Of a stretch of DNA of 32,210 nt, positions 17,300 to 24,719 are shown piece after piece (the first letter of the stretch is position 1; each line of letters begins with the position of its first letter). Made by a program: the position numbers and the translations under genes. The stretch is from Nocardiopsis endophytica (lineage in GTDB: Bacteria; Actinomycetota; Actinomycetes; Streptosporangiales; Streptosporangiaceae): contig NZ_JAQFWQ010000081.1 of assembly GCF_027706725.1 (NCBI RefSeq), positions 1 through 32,210 on the forward strand, read 5' to 3'. A model generated the notes under the pieces. It saw only the letters and a list, made by a program, of their open reading frames with translations. It was not told the DNA's origin and made no database searches.

Positions 17300-17824
17300 T
17301 CAGGCGGGCGAGGGGAAGCGCCACCGCGTCTGGCTGGCCACCTCTCCGCGGCCGAAGCCGAACGCGGTCACCGGGTCGACCCGGAAGACCAGCGCCGTTC
17401 CGTTCTCGTGCGCGAATCCGCCCTCGCGCACCTCGAACCGCCACACCTCGCCGTACTTATCGGCGAAGTCGTCGGCCAGCCGCGCCAGCACCGCCTCGTC
17501 GGTGACCGGCTCGGCCCGCCCCTCCACCACCACGTCCAGCCCCTTGTCGAGGTCGTTGCCGCCGGTGGTGAGCGTGCAGTGCGGGTTGTGGGCCAGGTTG
17601 CGCGCCTTGCGCTCCTCGGGCCCGGTGCAGAAGTGCAGGGCGCGGTCCCGCCACACCGCGATCAGCGGCGTCACGTGGGGCCGCCCGTCCGGGCGCACCG
17701 TGGACAGCCAGTACACCCCGGCCGCCTCCAGGGCGCGCCGGGCCTGCTGCCAGGGGGTCGCCTGGGCGCCCGGCCCGCTGTAGCGCGCGTCGAGTTCGCC
17801 CGCGGGGTCCGTCCGGTCCGTCAT
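17300..17824 (-). CDS. PPOX-class (FMN/F420 split-barrel) protein
   Basis: A 174-residue protein of the pyridoxamine-phosphate oxidase-like split-barrel fold. The strand pattern is VYWLSTVRPDGRPHVTPLIAVW, ALHFCTGPEERKARNLAHNP, CTLTTGGNDLDKGLDVVVEG and, at the end, TRWRF. These proteins bind flavin or F420 as dimers and often reduce or oxidise small organic molecules; many actinobacterial ones use F420. Which cofactor is used cannot be told from the motifs I can see. The ATG at 17824 is clear. It is divergent from an arsR gene with a strong promoter, and both may share control. Confidence 0.9.
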   Translation of the reverse strand: MTDRTDPAGELDARYSGPGAQATPWQQARRALEAAGVYWLSTVRPDGRPHVTPLIAVWRDRALHFCTGPEERKARNLAHNPHCTLTTGGNDLDKGLDVVVEGRAEPVTDEAVLARLADDFADKYGEVWRFEVREGGFAHENGTALVFRVDPVTAFGFGRGEVASQTRWRFPSPA

Positions 17825-17929
17825 CGGCCTCTCCTCGCTCCGTCGGCAATGCCCTGATGCGGTAGTGACGGCGCGGGCGCCCCGAACTCATCGCTCCCGG
17901 GGCGGATCGCCGAGATTTTTCCGCGGGGG

Positions 17930-17958
17930 TTGACATGGACGGCCCCGACGAGCATATT
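17930..17958 (+). promoter_or_regulatory. Promoter of the arsR-AHSA1 operon
   Basis: TTGACA at 17930, a 17-base spacer and CATATT at 17953. This is a near-consensus housekeeping promoter. The -10 element overlaps the first half-site of the repeat array at 17957-17990, so an ArsR protein bound there would block it. Confidence 0.8.
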
Positions 17959-17990
17959 CAACGCATAGGTTGAACAACGAGAAGGTTGAA
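17957..17990. promoter_or_regulatory. Operator repeats of the ArsR regulator
   Basis: TTCAAC (17957-17962) with GTTGAA (17969-17974) makes an inverted repeat with six bases between. GGTTGAA recurs at 17984-17990, 16 bases further. The array runs from the -10 element to five bases before the arsR ATG, an arrangement expected for autorepression. Confidence 0.7.
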
Positions 17991-17995
17991 TACAC

Positions 17996-18361
17996 ATGGC
18001 GGAGGACCCGCTCAGCAAGGTGTTCGCGGCCCTGGCCGACCCCACGCGCCGGGCGATCCTGGCCCGGCTGGCCCGGGGCGAGGCCACCGTCAACGAGCTG
18101 GCCGAGCCGTTCGAGATGAGCCTGCAGGCGGTCTCCAAGCACCTGAAGGTCCTGGAGCGGGCCGGGCTCGTCTCCCGGGGGCGGGACGCCCAGTGGCGCC
18201 CCTGCCGCCTGCGGACCGAACCGCTCGAAGGCGCCTCCGCCTGGATCGAGCGCTACAAGGACGTGCAGACCGACCGGATGGACCGGCTGGCGGCCGAGAT
18301 CGACCGCATCCGCGCCGGGACCGACCGGGATCAGGCCCCAGGGCCGGAGAGAGGGCATTGA
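17996..18361 (+). CDS. ArsR-family regulator paired with an AHSA1 protein
   Basis: A 121-residue winged-helix repressor. The family pattern is complete: VFAALADPTRRAILARLARGE, VNELAEPFEMSLQAVSKHLKVLERAGLVSR. There is no obvious metal-binding cysteine set (the one Cys is in WRPCRL), so it is not a standard metal sensor. It belongs to the subgroup that is commonly followed by an SRPBCC/AHSA1 gene, as here, one base after its stop. A promoter with overlapping TTCAAC/GTTGAA repeats precedes it. It likely represses its own operon and possibly the divergent PPOX gene; the signal is unknown. Confidence 0.94.
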   Translation: MAEDPLSKVFAALADPTRRAILARLARGEATVNELAEPFEMSLQAVSKHLKVLERAGLVSRGRDAQWRPCRLRTEPLEGASAWIERYKDVQTDRMDRLAAEIDRIRAGTDRDQAPGPERGH

Positions 18362-18362
18362 C

Positions 18363-18842
18363 ATGGGCAAGACCGAGTTCGTCATCGAGCCGGGCCGCCA
18401 GGACGTGGTGATGGAGCGCACCTTCGACGCCCCGCGCGAGGCGGTGTTCCGCGCGATGACCGACCCCGAGCTGATCCCCCGGTGGTGGGGCCCGGCCAAG
18501 TACGAGGTCCGCGTCGAGCAGGGCGACATCCGCACCGGCGGCGCCTGGCGCTTCCTCACCTCGGGCGACGACGGCGAGTTCAACTTCCACGGCGTCTTCC
18601 ACGAGGTCAGCGCGCCCGACCGGATCGTGCAGACCTTCGAGTTCGAAGGCGCCCCCGGGCACGTGTGCCTGGAGACCGTCGTGCTGGAGGACCTGGGCGG
18701 CTCCACGCGCTACCGCGCGGTGAGCGTGTTCCAGTCGGTCGAGGACCGTGACGCCATGGTGGCCGACGGCATGGAGGAGGGCTCGGACGAGGGGCTGGAG
18801 CGCCTGGAGGAGCTGGCCTCCGAGATCGCGCGCGGCGCGTGA
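18363..18842 (+). CDS. SRPBCC/AHSA1 family protein
   Basis: A 159-residue protein of the START-like hydrophobic-cavity fold (Activator of Hsp90 ATPase homologue 1-like). Recognisable segments are VMERTFDAPREAVFRAMTDPE, LIPRWWGPAKYEV, FNFHGVFHEVSAPDRIVQTF and MEEGSDEGLERLEELAS. Bacterial members bind small hydrophobic ligands; few have a known role. It is translated with the ArsR regulator just upstream, a very common pairing, which suggests that it acts on or carries the molecule the regulator senses. The start follows the arsR stop by one base. Termination is at the hairpin 18856-18885. Confidence 0.93.
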   Translation: MGKTEFVIEPGRQDVVMERTFDAPREAVFRAMTDPELIPRWWGPAKYEVRVEQGDIRTGGAWRFLTSGDDGEFNFHGVFHEVSAPDRIVQTFEFEGAPGHVCLETVVLEDLGGSTRYRAVSVFQSVEDRDAMVADGMEEGSDEGLERLEELASEIARGA

Positions 18843-18855
18843 GCGCGTGAGGGGC

Positions 18856-18885
18856 GGGGCGGCGGACCGGACGGGCCGCCGCCCC
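18856..18885 (+). terminator. Terminator after the AHSA1 gene
   Basis: GGGGCGGCGG and CCGCCGCCCC form a perfect 10-bp stem with a ten-base loop, 13 bases after the stop codon. Confidence 0.7.
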
Positions 18886-19088
18886 GGCTGCTGCCCGTCC
18901 CCCGCCCTTCGCCTCGGCTCCGGCCCGACGGCCCCGGGGAGGGCCCACCCCGTCTTCGAGGACGTGACCGGCGAAAGGTCCACCCCCGACGGGACACCGT
19001 CCGCGGCCGACGAGGGCGACACCACTCCTACGGCGGGCGTCGGCCTCCCGCGCCCCTCCGCGCACCGCACGACCCCCGGCGCCGACGC

Positions 19089-19110
19089 GGGGTGGTGCCT
19101 GTACCACCCC
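19089..19110. promoter_or_regulatory. Inverted repeat upstream of the sensor-domain gene
   Basis: GGGGTGGT-gcctgt-ACCACCCC is a perfect 8-6-8 dyad about 58 bases before the start at 19168. It could be an operator for the adjacent regulator or a hairpin in the leader. A possible -10 (TAGCGT, 19155-19160) sits just before the ATG, so the transcript may be leaderless, in which case the dyad is in the promoter region. Confidence 0.4.
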
Positions 19111-19167
19111 CGGGAGAGGCATCCGGTGTATGGTCCCCGGCCTGGGGCGATCCGTAGCGTTCGGGGC

Positions 19168-19902
19168 ATGCAGAAACTCATCCGGCGCCTGGGCGCCGAC
19201 ACCGGCTATGTCCTCATCGGCTTCCCCACGGCCGTCATCGCCTTCGCCGTCACCGTGGCGGGGCTGGCGGCCGGCGCCGGGACCGCGGTCATCGTCGCGG
19301 GACTGTTCGTCCTCACCGGCGCCCTGCTGGCGGCCCGGATGGCCGCCTCCGTCGAGCGCAACATGCTCGCCCACGTCATCGGCCGCCCCCTGGGCGCCCC
19401 GCGCTACTGCCGCGCCCCCGCCGGGTCCTCCTGGTTCCGCACCGCCCTGACCCCGCTCACCTGCGGCCAGAGCTGGATGGACGCGGGGCACGCGCTGATC
19501 CGCCTGCCCGTGGCCACCGCGACCTTCGTCGTGGTCGTCGCCTGCTGGGGGGTAGCCCTGGCCGGGGTCGCCTACCCCCTGTACGGGTGGGTGCTGTACA
19601 GCACCGTCGGGAGCGACGGCGGCCTGCCCGAGCTGATCGGCCTCGGCGACTCGCTGACCGTCTCGGTCCTGTTCCACACCGCCGTGGGCCTGCTGTTCGC
19701 GGTCAACCTGCCGTTCGTGGCGCGGGGCGCCGCCGGGCTCAACGCCGCGCTCGCCCAGGCCTTCCTGTCCCCCTACGCCCCCGCCTACGAGGAGCCCGAG
19801 CCCGGGCGGCCCGCCGCCCCGGCCCCCGCCTCGCACACTCCCACCTCGAACACGCCCGCCGAGGCCGTGGCCCACGGCGCCCCGCTGCACGCCGCGCGGT
19901 GA
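19168..19902 (+). CDS. Stand-alone membrane sensor-domain protein
   Basis: A 244-residue membrane protein resembling the 'putative sensor' domain (PF13796 type) usually found at the N-terminus of actinobacterial histidine kinases. It has two pairs of hydrophobic segments, VLIGFPTAVIAFAVTVAGLA with TAVIVAGLFVLTGALLAARM, and TATFVVVVACWGVALAGVAY with VLFHTAVGLLFAVNLPF. Between the pairs is a loop with SWMDAGHALIRLP. No kinase domain follows: after the last helix there is a short Pro/Ala-rich tail and a stop. It converges on a LuxR-type response regulator gene ten bases away, suggesting functional linkage. It may modulate the kinase at 21260 or sense envelope stress on its own. Confidence 0.75.
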   Translation: MQKLIRRLGADTGYVLIGFPTAVIAFAVTVAGLAAGAGTAVIVAGLFVLTGALLAARMAASVERNMLAHVIGRPLGAPRYCRAPAGSSWFRTALTPLTCGQSWMDAGHALIRLPVATATFVVVVACWGVALAGVAYPLYGWVLYSTVGSDGGLPELIGLGDSLTVSVLFHTAVGLLFAVNLPFVARGAAGLNAALAQAFLSPYAPAYEEPEPGRPAAPAPASHTPTSNTPAEAVAHGAPLHAAR

Positions 19903-19912
19903 GCGGCCCGGC

Positions 19913-20605
19913 TCACCCCGGGCCGATCCGCCCCGGGACCACCAGCCCGGCCTCGTAAGCAGCGACGACGAGCTGGGCCCGGTCCCGGGCGGCGAGCTTG
20001 TGCAGCAGCGCCCCCACGTGGGTCTTGACGGTGGCCCGGCTGCGCTGCAGGCGTGCGGCGATCTCGTCGTTGGACAGACCGCGTGCGATCAGCTCCAGGA
20101 CCTCCCGCTCGCGCTCGGTCACTCCCTCCAGCGCCGCCCGCGGCGCCTCCGCGGGGCGGGCGCCCCGGGCGAAGCGCTCGACCAGGCGCCGCGTGACCGA
20201 CGGGGCCAGCAGCGCCTCGCCTTCTGCCACCACCCGGACCGCGCGCAACAGGTCCTCGGGCGGGGAGTTCTTCAGCAGGAACCCCGAGGCCCCGGCCTCC
20301 AGCGCGGCGTACACGTACTCGTCGAGGTCGAAGGTGGTGAGGATGAGGACCCGCGCCCCGGGGACCCCGTCGGGGCCGGTGATGGCGCGGGTGGCCTCGA
20401 TCCCGTCCATGCCGGGCATGCGCACGTCCATCAGGACGATGTCGGGCCGCTCGGCGCGCGCGAGCGCGACCGCCTGCGCACCGTCCAGCGCTCCCCCGAC
20501 CGCCACCATGTCCGGCGCGCTGTCCACCAGCAGGCGGAAGCTCGCGCACACCAGGTCCTGGTCGTCGGCGACGAGCACACGCAGCGGCTCGGCCGTCTCG
20601 GCCAT
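19913..20605 (-). CDS. NarL/LuxR-family response regulator
   Basis: A 230-residue two-component response regulator. The receiver domain has acidic residues Asp14 and Asp15 (VLVADDQDLV), the phospho-acceptor Asp60 in DIVLMDVRMPGMDG, a Thr in VLILTTFDLDEYVY, and the conserved Lys in FLLKNSPPEDLL. The C-terminal LuxR helix-turn-helix spans about residues 160-225 with LTEREREVLELIARGLSNDEIAARL-type pattern (LSNDEIAARLQRSRATVKTH). Its start, ATG 20605, is 654 bases from the histidine kinase gene on the same strand, which is its probable partner. The gap is unusual, because such genes are normally coupled. A 22-bp palindrome between the kinase gene and the ABC genes is a candidate binding site. Confidence 0.94.
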   Translation of the reverse strand: MAETAEPLRVLVADDQDLVCASFRLLVDSAPDMVAVGGALDGAQAVALARAERPDIVLMDVRMPGMDGIEATRAITGPDGVPGARVLILTTFDLDEYVYAALEAGASGFLLKNSPPEDLLRAVRVVAEGEALLAPSVTRRLVERFARGARPAEAPRAALEGVTEREREVLELIARGLSNDEIAARLQRSRATVKTHVGALLHKLAARDRAQLVVAAYEAGLVVPGRIGPG

Positions 20606-20975
20606 TGAGTGTCCCCTCCCGTCGCACCGGCCCACTGATTCTCGCCCATCGCCGACGCCCTCCGCCGACGGCGCCCCCTCTAGGGTCTCCCTCCGGGGCG
20701 GTTCCCTTGGCGGGCCGACCGGACGCGGACGAGGCCCTTCCCCGGGAACACGATCCGGCCGAGGTGTGATGTTCCGGATCGTTGGCGACACGGGGCCCTT
20801 GTGCCCCACCGGGACACCCCGCCACCCTCGACCGGACGCCCGCCGCATCGTCGGAGACGGACGGACCTGCCGACGGCGGAGGAAGTCGCCGCCGGAACCG
20901 CCCACGAGAGGTCGCGCGGATAAGCGGGCGTGCCGTAGGTGGCCAGGCCTCGCGCTCCCGTCGTCGATCGCTGCC

Positions 20976-20996
20976 CCCTGCGTCGTTGACCTCGGG
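20976..20996 (+). repeat. Intergenic repeat, partial copy C
   Basis: Matches the conserved 21-base block of copies A and B at 19 of 21 positions, as CTGCGTCGTTGACCTCGGG plus the two bases before it. The second block (CGGCCCGGAAGC...) is not seen after it, so this is a partial or diverged copy 95 bases before copy B. Confidence 0.55.
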
Positions 20997-21090
20997 TAAG
21001 TCGGGGTGAAACGGGCACCATGAGAGTCGGCGCGGATTGGCGGGCGGACCGCAGGGGGCCGACCCCGCCGACTCCGCCGCCGACCGCCGC

Positions 21091-21154
21091 CCCTGCGCCG
21101 TTGATCTCGGGGAATCCGCTCTAAAGCGCGGCCCGGAAGCGTCGTTTCCTCCGA
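21091..21154 (+). repeat. Intergenic repeat, copy B
   Basis: Contains CTGCGCCGTTGATCTCGGG and, 20 bases later, CGGCCCGGAAGCGTCGTTTC, each identical to copy A at 1-64 but on the opposite strand. The middle differs, here holding GGAATCCGCTCTAAAGCG. Two blocks identical over about 40 positions at matched spacing cannot reasonably be chance. Confidence 0.75.
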
Positions 21155-21259
21155 GAGCAGCACAGGGTCCGCCCGCCTCTCCGCGCGGGTCCTCCGTGGA
21201 CGCACTCGGCCCGCCGCACGGGCGTCGAGCTTCAGGAACCGCGCCCCTACCGCCCCCGC

Positions 21260-22423
21260 TCAGCGGTCACCGTCCCGCTCCAGGGGCAGGCTCCCCCGCA
21301 CCTCGTAACCACCCTCCGGGCGCGGCCCCGCCTCCACGAAGCCTCCGTGGGCCTTCGCGCGTTCACGCATCCCGATGATGCCGTGCCCCGGTGCCGCCGG
21401 GGCCGGTGCAGATCGCCCGGCCGGTTCGCCGCCTCCCGCGTCGGTCACCGAGAACCGCACCGCGTCCCCCTCGGCGCGCACTCGGACCGTGCACCGGTCG
21501 GCGCCCGAGTGGCGCACCGCGTTGGTGACCGCCTCGCCCACGATCCGGTACAGCGAGGCCCCCACGGCCTCCGGCAGCCCCTCCGCGCCGTCGGCGTCCA
21601 GGTCGACGCGTATCCCGGCGTCCCCGGCCCGCCGCACCAGCTCCTCCAGGCGCGCCGACCCCGGGGGCGGCGCGCCGTCCTCCCCCGACCTCACCGCGCC
21701 CAGCACCACCCGCATCTCGGCCAGCGCCTCCCTGCTGGCCCGCTCGATGACCCCGAGCGCCTCCTGGGCCTCCTGCGGCCGCGCCCCGGCCAGGTGGCGG
21801 GCCACCCCGGCCTTCACGCCGATCATGCTGAGCGTGTGCGAGACGATGTCGTGCACGTCCCGGGCCACCCTGAGCCGCTCCTCGGCGGCGACCCGGGCCG
21901 CCAGCTCCTCGGCCGCCCGCCGCGCCTGGGCGCGCCGCTCGCGCACCGCGCGCCCCGCCGCCCAGGACGCGGCCAGCACCGCCGCCCCCGCCACCGCCTG
22001 CCCGGCCACCGCCATCGCCGCGCCGAGTTGGGGGACCCCGGCGACCACCGCCAGTACCAGCACGCCGCCGGCGACCACGCCGACGGCCGTGAACGGCACC
22101 CTCGCCGGCCGCGGCATGTCCAGGGCCAGCGCGTAGACCGTGAAACCGGCGGCCAGGAACGGGTCGGTGATCATCCCGGCCGCCAGCCCGAACACCGTCG
22201 CGGCGGCGACCGCGGCCATGGCCGCCCGGGGCGCGGCCCGGCGCAGCGCCATGGGCAGGCCCGTTCCCACGAGCACCACCGCCATGGCCCAGGCGGGAGC
22301 CCCGGAGGGCTCCGGCACCCCGGCGGCCGCCAGGTAACCGGCGTAGCCCGCCCCGGCGAGGGCGTCGAGCGCGAAGAGGCCCCCACGGCCCTCGGCCTGC
22401 CACGGCCGCACCCGGCTGAACAT
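21260..22423 (-). CDS. Sensor histidine kinase (HisKA_3 type)
   Basis: A 387-residue membrane-bound kinase. The N-terminal 155 residues contain about five or six hydrophobic segments. A coiled linker (VRERRAQARRAAEELAARVA) leads to the dimerisation domain with the phospho-acceptor His191 in RVARDVHDIVSHTLSMIGV. The ATP-binding domain has the N box in RIVGEAVTNAVRHSGA and the G boxes VTDAGGG and GHGIIGMRERA. This is the kinase class that pairs with LuxR/NarL-type response regulators, here most likely the one at 19913-20605. It is divergent from an ABC-2 transporter, as in many antibiotic- or envelope-stress response systems. The ATG at 22423 is unambiguous. Confidence 0.95.
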   Translation of the reverse strand: MFSRVRPWQAEGRGGLFALDALAGAGYAGYLAAAGVPEPSGAPAWAMAVVLVGTGLPMALRRAAPRAAMAAVAAATVFGLAAGMITDPFLAAGFTVYALALDMPRPARVPFTAVGVVAGGVLVLAVVAGVPQLGAAMAVAGQAVAGAAVLAASWAAGRAVRERRAQARRAAEELAARVAAEERLRVARDVHDIVSHTLSMIGVKAGVARHLAGARPQEAQEALGVIERASREALAEMRVVLGAVRSGEDGAPPPGSARLEELVRRAGDAGIRVDLDADGAEGLPEAVGASLYRIVGEAVTNAVRHSGADRCTVRVRAEGDAVRFSVTDAGGGEPAGRSAPAPAAPGHGIIGMRERAKAHGGFVEAGPRPEGGYEVRGSLPLERDGDR

Positions 22424-22471
22424 GCCGGGAACGCTACCCTTCCCCCGCCCGCGCCCGCCTCGTCCCCCGGT

Positions 22472-22493
22472 CCCTCATCCCCGGGGATGAGGG
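22472..22493. promoter_or_regulatory. Perfect 22-bp palindrome between kinase and ABC genes, likely response regulator site
   Basis: CCCTCATCCCC is followed directly by its complement GGGGATGAGGG. It lies in the 170-base divergent control region, 49 bases upstream of the kinase start and 101 bases from the ATPase GTG. NarL-type regulators bind such dyads, so autoregulation of the kinase and activation of the transporter is a simple reading. It could also form a hairpin in RNA. Confidence 0.55.
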
Positions 22494-22593
22494 AGGGCGC
22501 CGCCCGCCGCCGCTCCTCCGCCCGCCGGGTGAGCCGGAGATCCGGCCCCTGCTCCGATGCCCCCGGCGTCCCGCCACCGGCACACTCGCCGCC

Positions 22594-23487
22594 GTGATCG
22601 AAGTAGAGGAACTCACCAAGAGATACGGCCGCACCACGGCCGTGGACCGGCTCTCCTTCCGCGCCGAACCCGGGCTCGTCACCGGGTTCCTCGGGCCCAA
22701 CGGCGCAGGGAAGTCGACCACCATGCGCGCCCTGGTCGGCCTGGACCGCCCGGACGCGGGCCGCGCCCGTGTGCTCGGCGTCCCCTATGCGCGGCTGCGG
22801 CACCCGCTGCGCAGGGTCGGGGCGCTGCTGGACGCCGACGCCCTGGACCCGGGCCGCACGCCCCGCGCGCACCTGCACTGGCTGGCGCGCTCGAACCGCA
22901 TCCCGCGCGCCCGGGTCGACGAGGCCCTGGAGTGGGCCGGGATCGCCGGGGCCGCCTCCCGCAGGGCGGGCGGGCTCTCCCTGGGCATGCGCCAGCGGCT
23001 GGGCGTGGCCGCGGCGCTGCTGGGCGACCCGGAGGTGCTCGTGCTGGACGAACCGGTCAACGGCCTGGACCCCGACGGGGTGCGGTGGATGCGCGAGCTG
23101 CTGCGCGCCAAGGCCGCCGAAGGCCGCACGGTGCTGCTGTCCAGCCACCTGATGAGCGAGGTCGCCCGGACCGCCGACCGGCTGGTGGTGATCGCCCGGG
23201 GCAGGCTCGTCGCCGACACCTCGGTGCGCGAGCTCGTGCAGGACGGCGAGGGGGTCCTCGTGCACTCCCCGCGCCCCGGGGACCTGGCGCGGCTGCTGTC
23301 CGAGCGCGGCGCCGGGGTGCAGCCCGGCGACGACGGCGCGCTCACCGTGACGGGGATGGACGTGCGCGAGGTGGGCGAGGCGGCCGCGTCGGCGGGCATC
23401 CCGCTGCACGGGTCCGCCCCGGTGCGCACCTCGCTGGAGGAGGCGTACATGCGCCTGACCGCCGACGCCGGGGAGGCCGTCCGATGA
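22594..23487 (+). CDS. ABC transporter ATP-binding protein
   Basis: A 297-residue cytoplasmic ATPase. Walker A is GPNGAGKST at residues 34-42, the signature motif is LSLGMRQRLGVAAAL, Walker B is VLVLDEPVNGLDPDG, and the switch His lies in TVLLSSHLMSE. About 80 further residues follow the core, as in antibiotic and bacteriocin efflux ATPases of the CcmA/BcrA kind. Translation starts at GTG 22594 with no clear Shine-Dalgarno; a leaderless transcript is possible. The stop overlaps the permease ATG by four bases. It probably responds to the divergent two-component system. Confidence 0.95.
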   Translation: MIEVEELTKRYGRTTAVDRLSFRAEPGLVTGFLGPNGAGKSTTMRALVGLDRPDAGRARVLGVPYARLRHPLRRVGALLDADALDPGRTPRAHLHWLARSNRIPRARVDEALEWAGIAGAASRRAGGLSLGMRQRLGVAAALLGDPEVLVLDEPVNGLDPDGVRWMRELLRAKAAEGRTVLLSSHLMSEVARTADRLVVIARGRLVADTSVRELVQDGEGVLVHSPRPGDLARLLSERGAGVQPGDDGALTVTGMDVREVGEAAASAGIPLHGSAPVRTSLEEAYMRLTADAGEAVR

Positions 23488-24263
23488 TCGACGCGGTCGC
23501 GACCGAATGGATCAAGCTGCGCACCTCCCGCGCCGCCTGGTACTGCCTGATCGCCGCGGCGGCGATGCTTCCTCTGGCCGCGGCCATCGCCTGGACCGCC
23601 TCCCAGGCATGGGACGCGCTCCCGCCCGATGAGCGCACCGGCTCCATCTCCCCGCTGACCCAGCTGGCGGGCTGGGGCATGACCCTGGCCCTGGGGGTGA
23701 TGGGGGCGCTGGCGGTCTCGCGCGAGTACACCTCGGGGATGGTCCGCACGACCTTCACCGCGCTGCCGTCCCGGGGCCGGGTGCTCGCCGCCAAGGCCCT
23801 GGTCTGCGGCGCGGTCGCACCGGCGACGGCCCTGGCGGTGCTGGTGGCGGTGTGGTGGGCCACCCGGGCGGTGCTCGGCGACCGGGGGATGGAGGGCATC
23901 CCCGGGCCGCTGACGCAGGAGTGGGAGCCCATCGCCGCGATGGCCGCCGAGGCCGCGGTGTTCACGCTGCTGGGACTGGGGCTGGCGGCGCTGACCCGGT
24001 CGGCCGTGGCGTCGATCGCCGCGCTGGGCGCCCTGTGGTACCTGGTCCCGATGACCGTGCAGTTCCTCCCGGAGCCATGGAACGACCGCGTGGGCTCGGT
24101 CCTGCCGGGAGGGCTGGCCGCCCAGATCGCCTCCCCCGGCCCGACGGGCGGGTCCGTCTACGGCGACCTGCTGCCCCCATGGGGCGCGGCGCTGACCATG
24201 GCCCTGTGGGCGCTGGTCCCGCTCCTGGCCGCCTGGCCCCTGCTGCGGCTCCGCGACGCCTGA
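23484..24263 (+). CDS. ABC-2 type transporter permease
   Basis: A 259-residue membrane protein with six hydrophobic segments, the partner of the ATPase just upstream (ATGA overlap). It starts with the amphipathic VATEWIKLRTSRAAWYCLIA typical of BcrB-like permeases and carries the conserved SREYTSGMVRTTFTALPSRGRVLAAK segment after the second helix, which contacts the ATPase. The last segments are ALTMALWALVPLLAAWPLL. With the ATPase it should form a 2+2 efflux or protection pump. A strong hairpin follows at 24290-24314. Substrate unknown; the two-component neighbour hints at a cell-envelope-active compound. Confidence 0.94.
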   Translation: MIDAVATEWIKLRTSRAAWYCLIAAAAMLPLAAAIAWTASQAWDALPPDERTGSISPLTQLAGWGMTLALGVMGALAVSREYTSGMVRTTFTALPSRGRVLAAKALVCGAVAPATALAVLVAVWWATRAVLGDRGMEGIPGPLTQEWEPIAAMAAEAAVFTLLGLGLAALTRSAVASIAALGALWYLVPMTVQFLPEPWNDRVGSVLPGGLAAQIASPGPTGGSVYGDLLPPWGAALTMALWALVPLLAAWPLLRLRDA

Positions 24264-24289
24264 GCGGCGGACGGCGCCGACGGAGCGAA

Positions 24290-24314
24290 GCCCGCCCGCG
24301 CATAGCGGGCGGGC
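24290..24314 (+). terminator. Terminator of the ABC-2 operon
   Basis: GCCCGCCCGC pairs with GCGGGCGGGC around the loop GCATA, 26 bases after the permease stop, and is followed by GTTGCCGTTGTT. It also lies just beyond the end of the leftward DUF397 gene and may serve both. Confidence 0.85.
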
Positions 24315-24329
24315 GTTGCCGTTGTTCCG

Positions 24330-24515
24330 CTAAAGGCGGCCGGCCGACGCGGAGGCCACGAAGGCCTCCCACTCTCCACGGGGGAACTCCAGGTGTCCCA
24401 AGCCTTGGTGCTGCGTGTCGCGCATCGCCACAACTACGCCCCGTCGGACCTCGACACAGTTCTCTGCACCCGCGCTGTGGCTCGACTTGTGCCAGTCGGC
24501 CCGATCATTCGTCAT
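24330..24515 (-). CDS. DUF397 protein
   Basis: A 61-residue protein with the whole DUF397 pattern: WHKSSHSAGAENCVEVRRG, then VVVAMRDTQ and FPRGEWEAFVAS. This family is confined to actinobacteria and nearly always follows a gene for an HTH/DUF5753 regulator of the BldB/WhiJ system, where it acts as the small partner. That regulator gene is missing here, but a fragment of its 3' end is seen at 24535-24612. The start at 24515 is preceded by GGAGG about 20 bases away and by GAGGATGAC close to it. The gene is intact, so it may be an orphan acting with regulators encoded elsewhere. Confidence 0.93.
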   Translation of the reverse strand: MTNDRADWHKSSHSAGAENCVEVRRGVVVAMRDTQHQGLGHLEFPRGEWEAFVASASAGRL

Positions 24516-24534
24516 CCTCGTACTCCTCCAGTCT

Positions 24535-24612
24535 TCACCGCAGGTACCCCACGGTCTCCCTGGGGCTCCACGCGTCGGCCTGCAACGCTCCGAACCGGTG
24601 AACTCGACGGGG
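24535..24612 (-). pseudogene. 3' relic of an HTH/DUF5753 regulator gene
   Basis: In one minus-strand frame the 25 codons before a stop at 24535 include FGALQADAWSPRETVGYLR. This matches the end of DUF5753 regulators, which typically finish with an F-x-x-L-x-x-x-A-x-S/T-P-x-E-[ST] helix pattern. A stop codon at 24613-24615 closes the frame upstream, and I see no HTH or further DUF5753 sequence before it. The position, 19 bases ahead of the DUF397 gene, is where that regulator normally ends. I read it as the remnant of a lost partner. Confidence 0.5.
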
Positions 24613-24719
24613 TCACACTGCGCTCGCTGACGGTGCGCGTCTACCCGGCCGAGATCCAGGGGCGCTCCTGCGCGACAGAGGCGTGGACGCCTGAGCCCTC
24701 TTCCGCACCGGAGACCTCC

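Larger units (their letters stand above)
20606..21259. other. Repeat-bearing intergenic region between response regulator and kinase genes
   Basis: I see no gene here in either strand; the open frames are Arg/Gly/Pro-rich antisense-type translations without family similarity. The region holds repeat copies C (20976-20996) and B (21091-21154), and must contain the response regulator promoter. Its presence inside what is normally a two-gene operon suggests an insertion or long divergence of the spacer. Confidence 0.6.

Noticed and set aside
20606-21259. Small genes in the gap between regulator and kinase
   Set aside because: Frames of 70-110 codons exist on both strands but show shadow composition, no Shine-Dalgarno and overlap the repeats.
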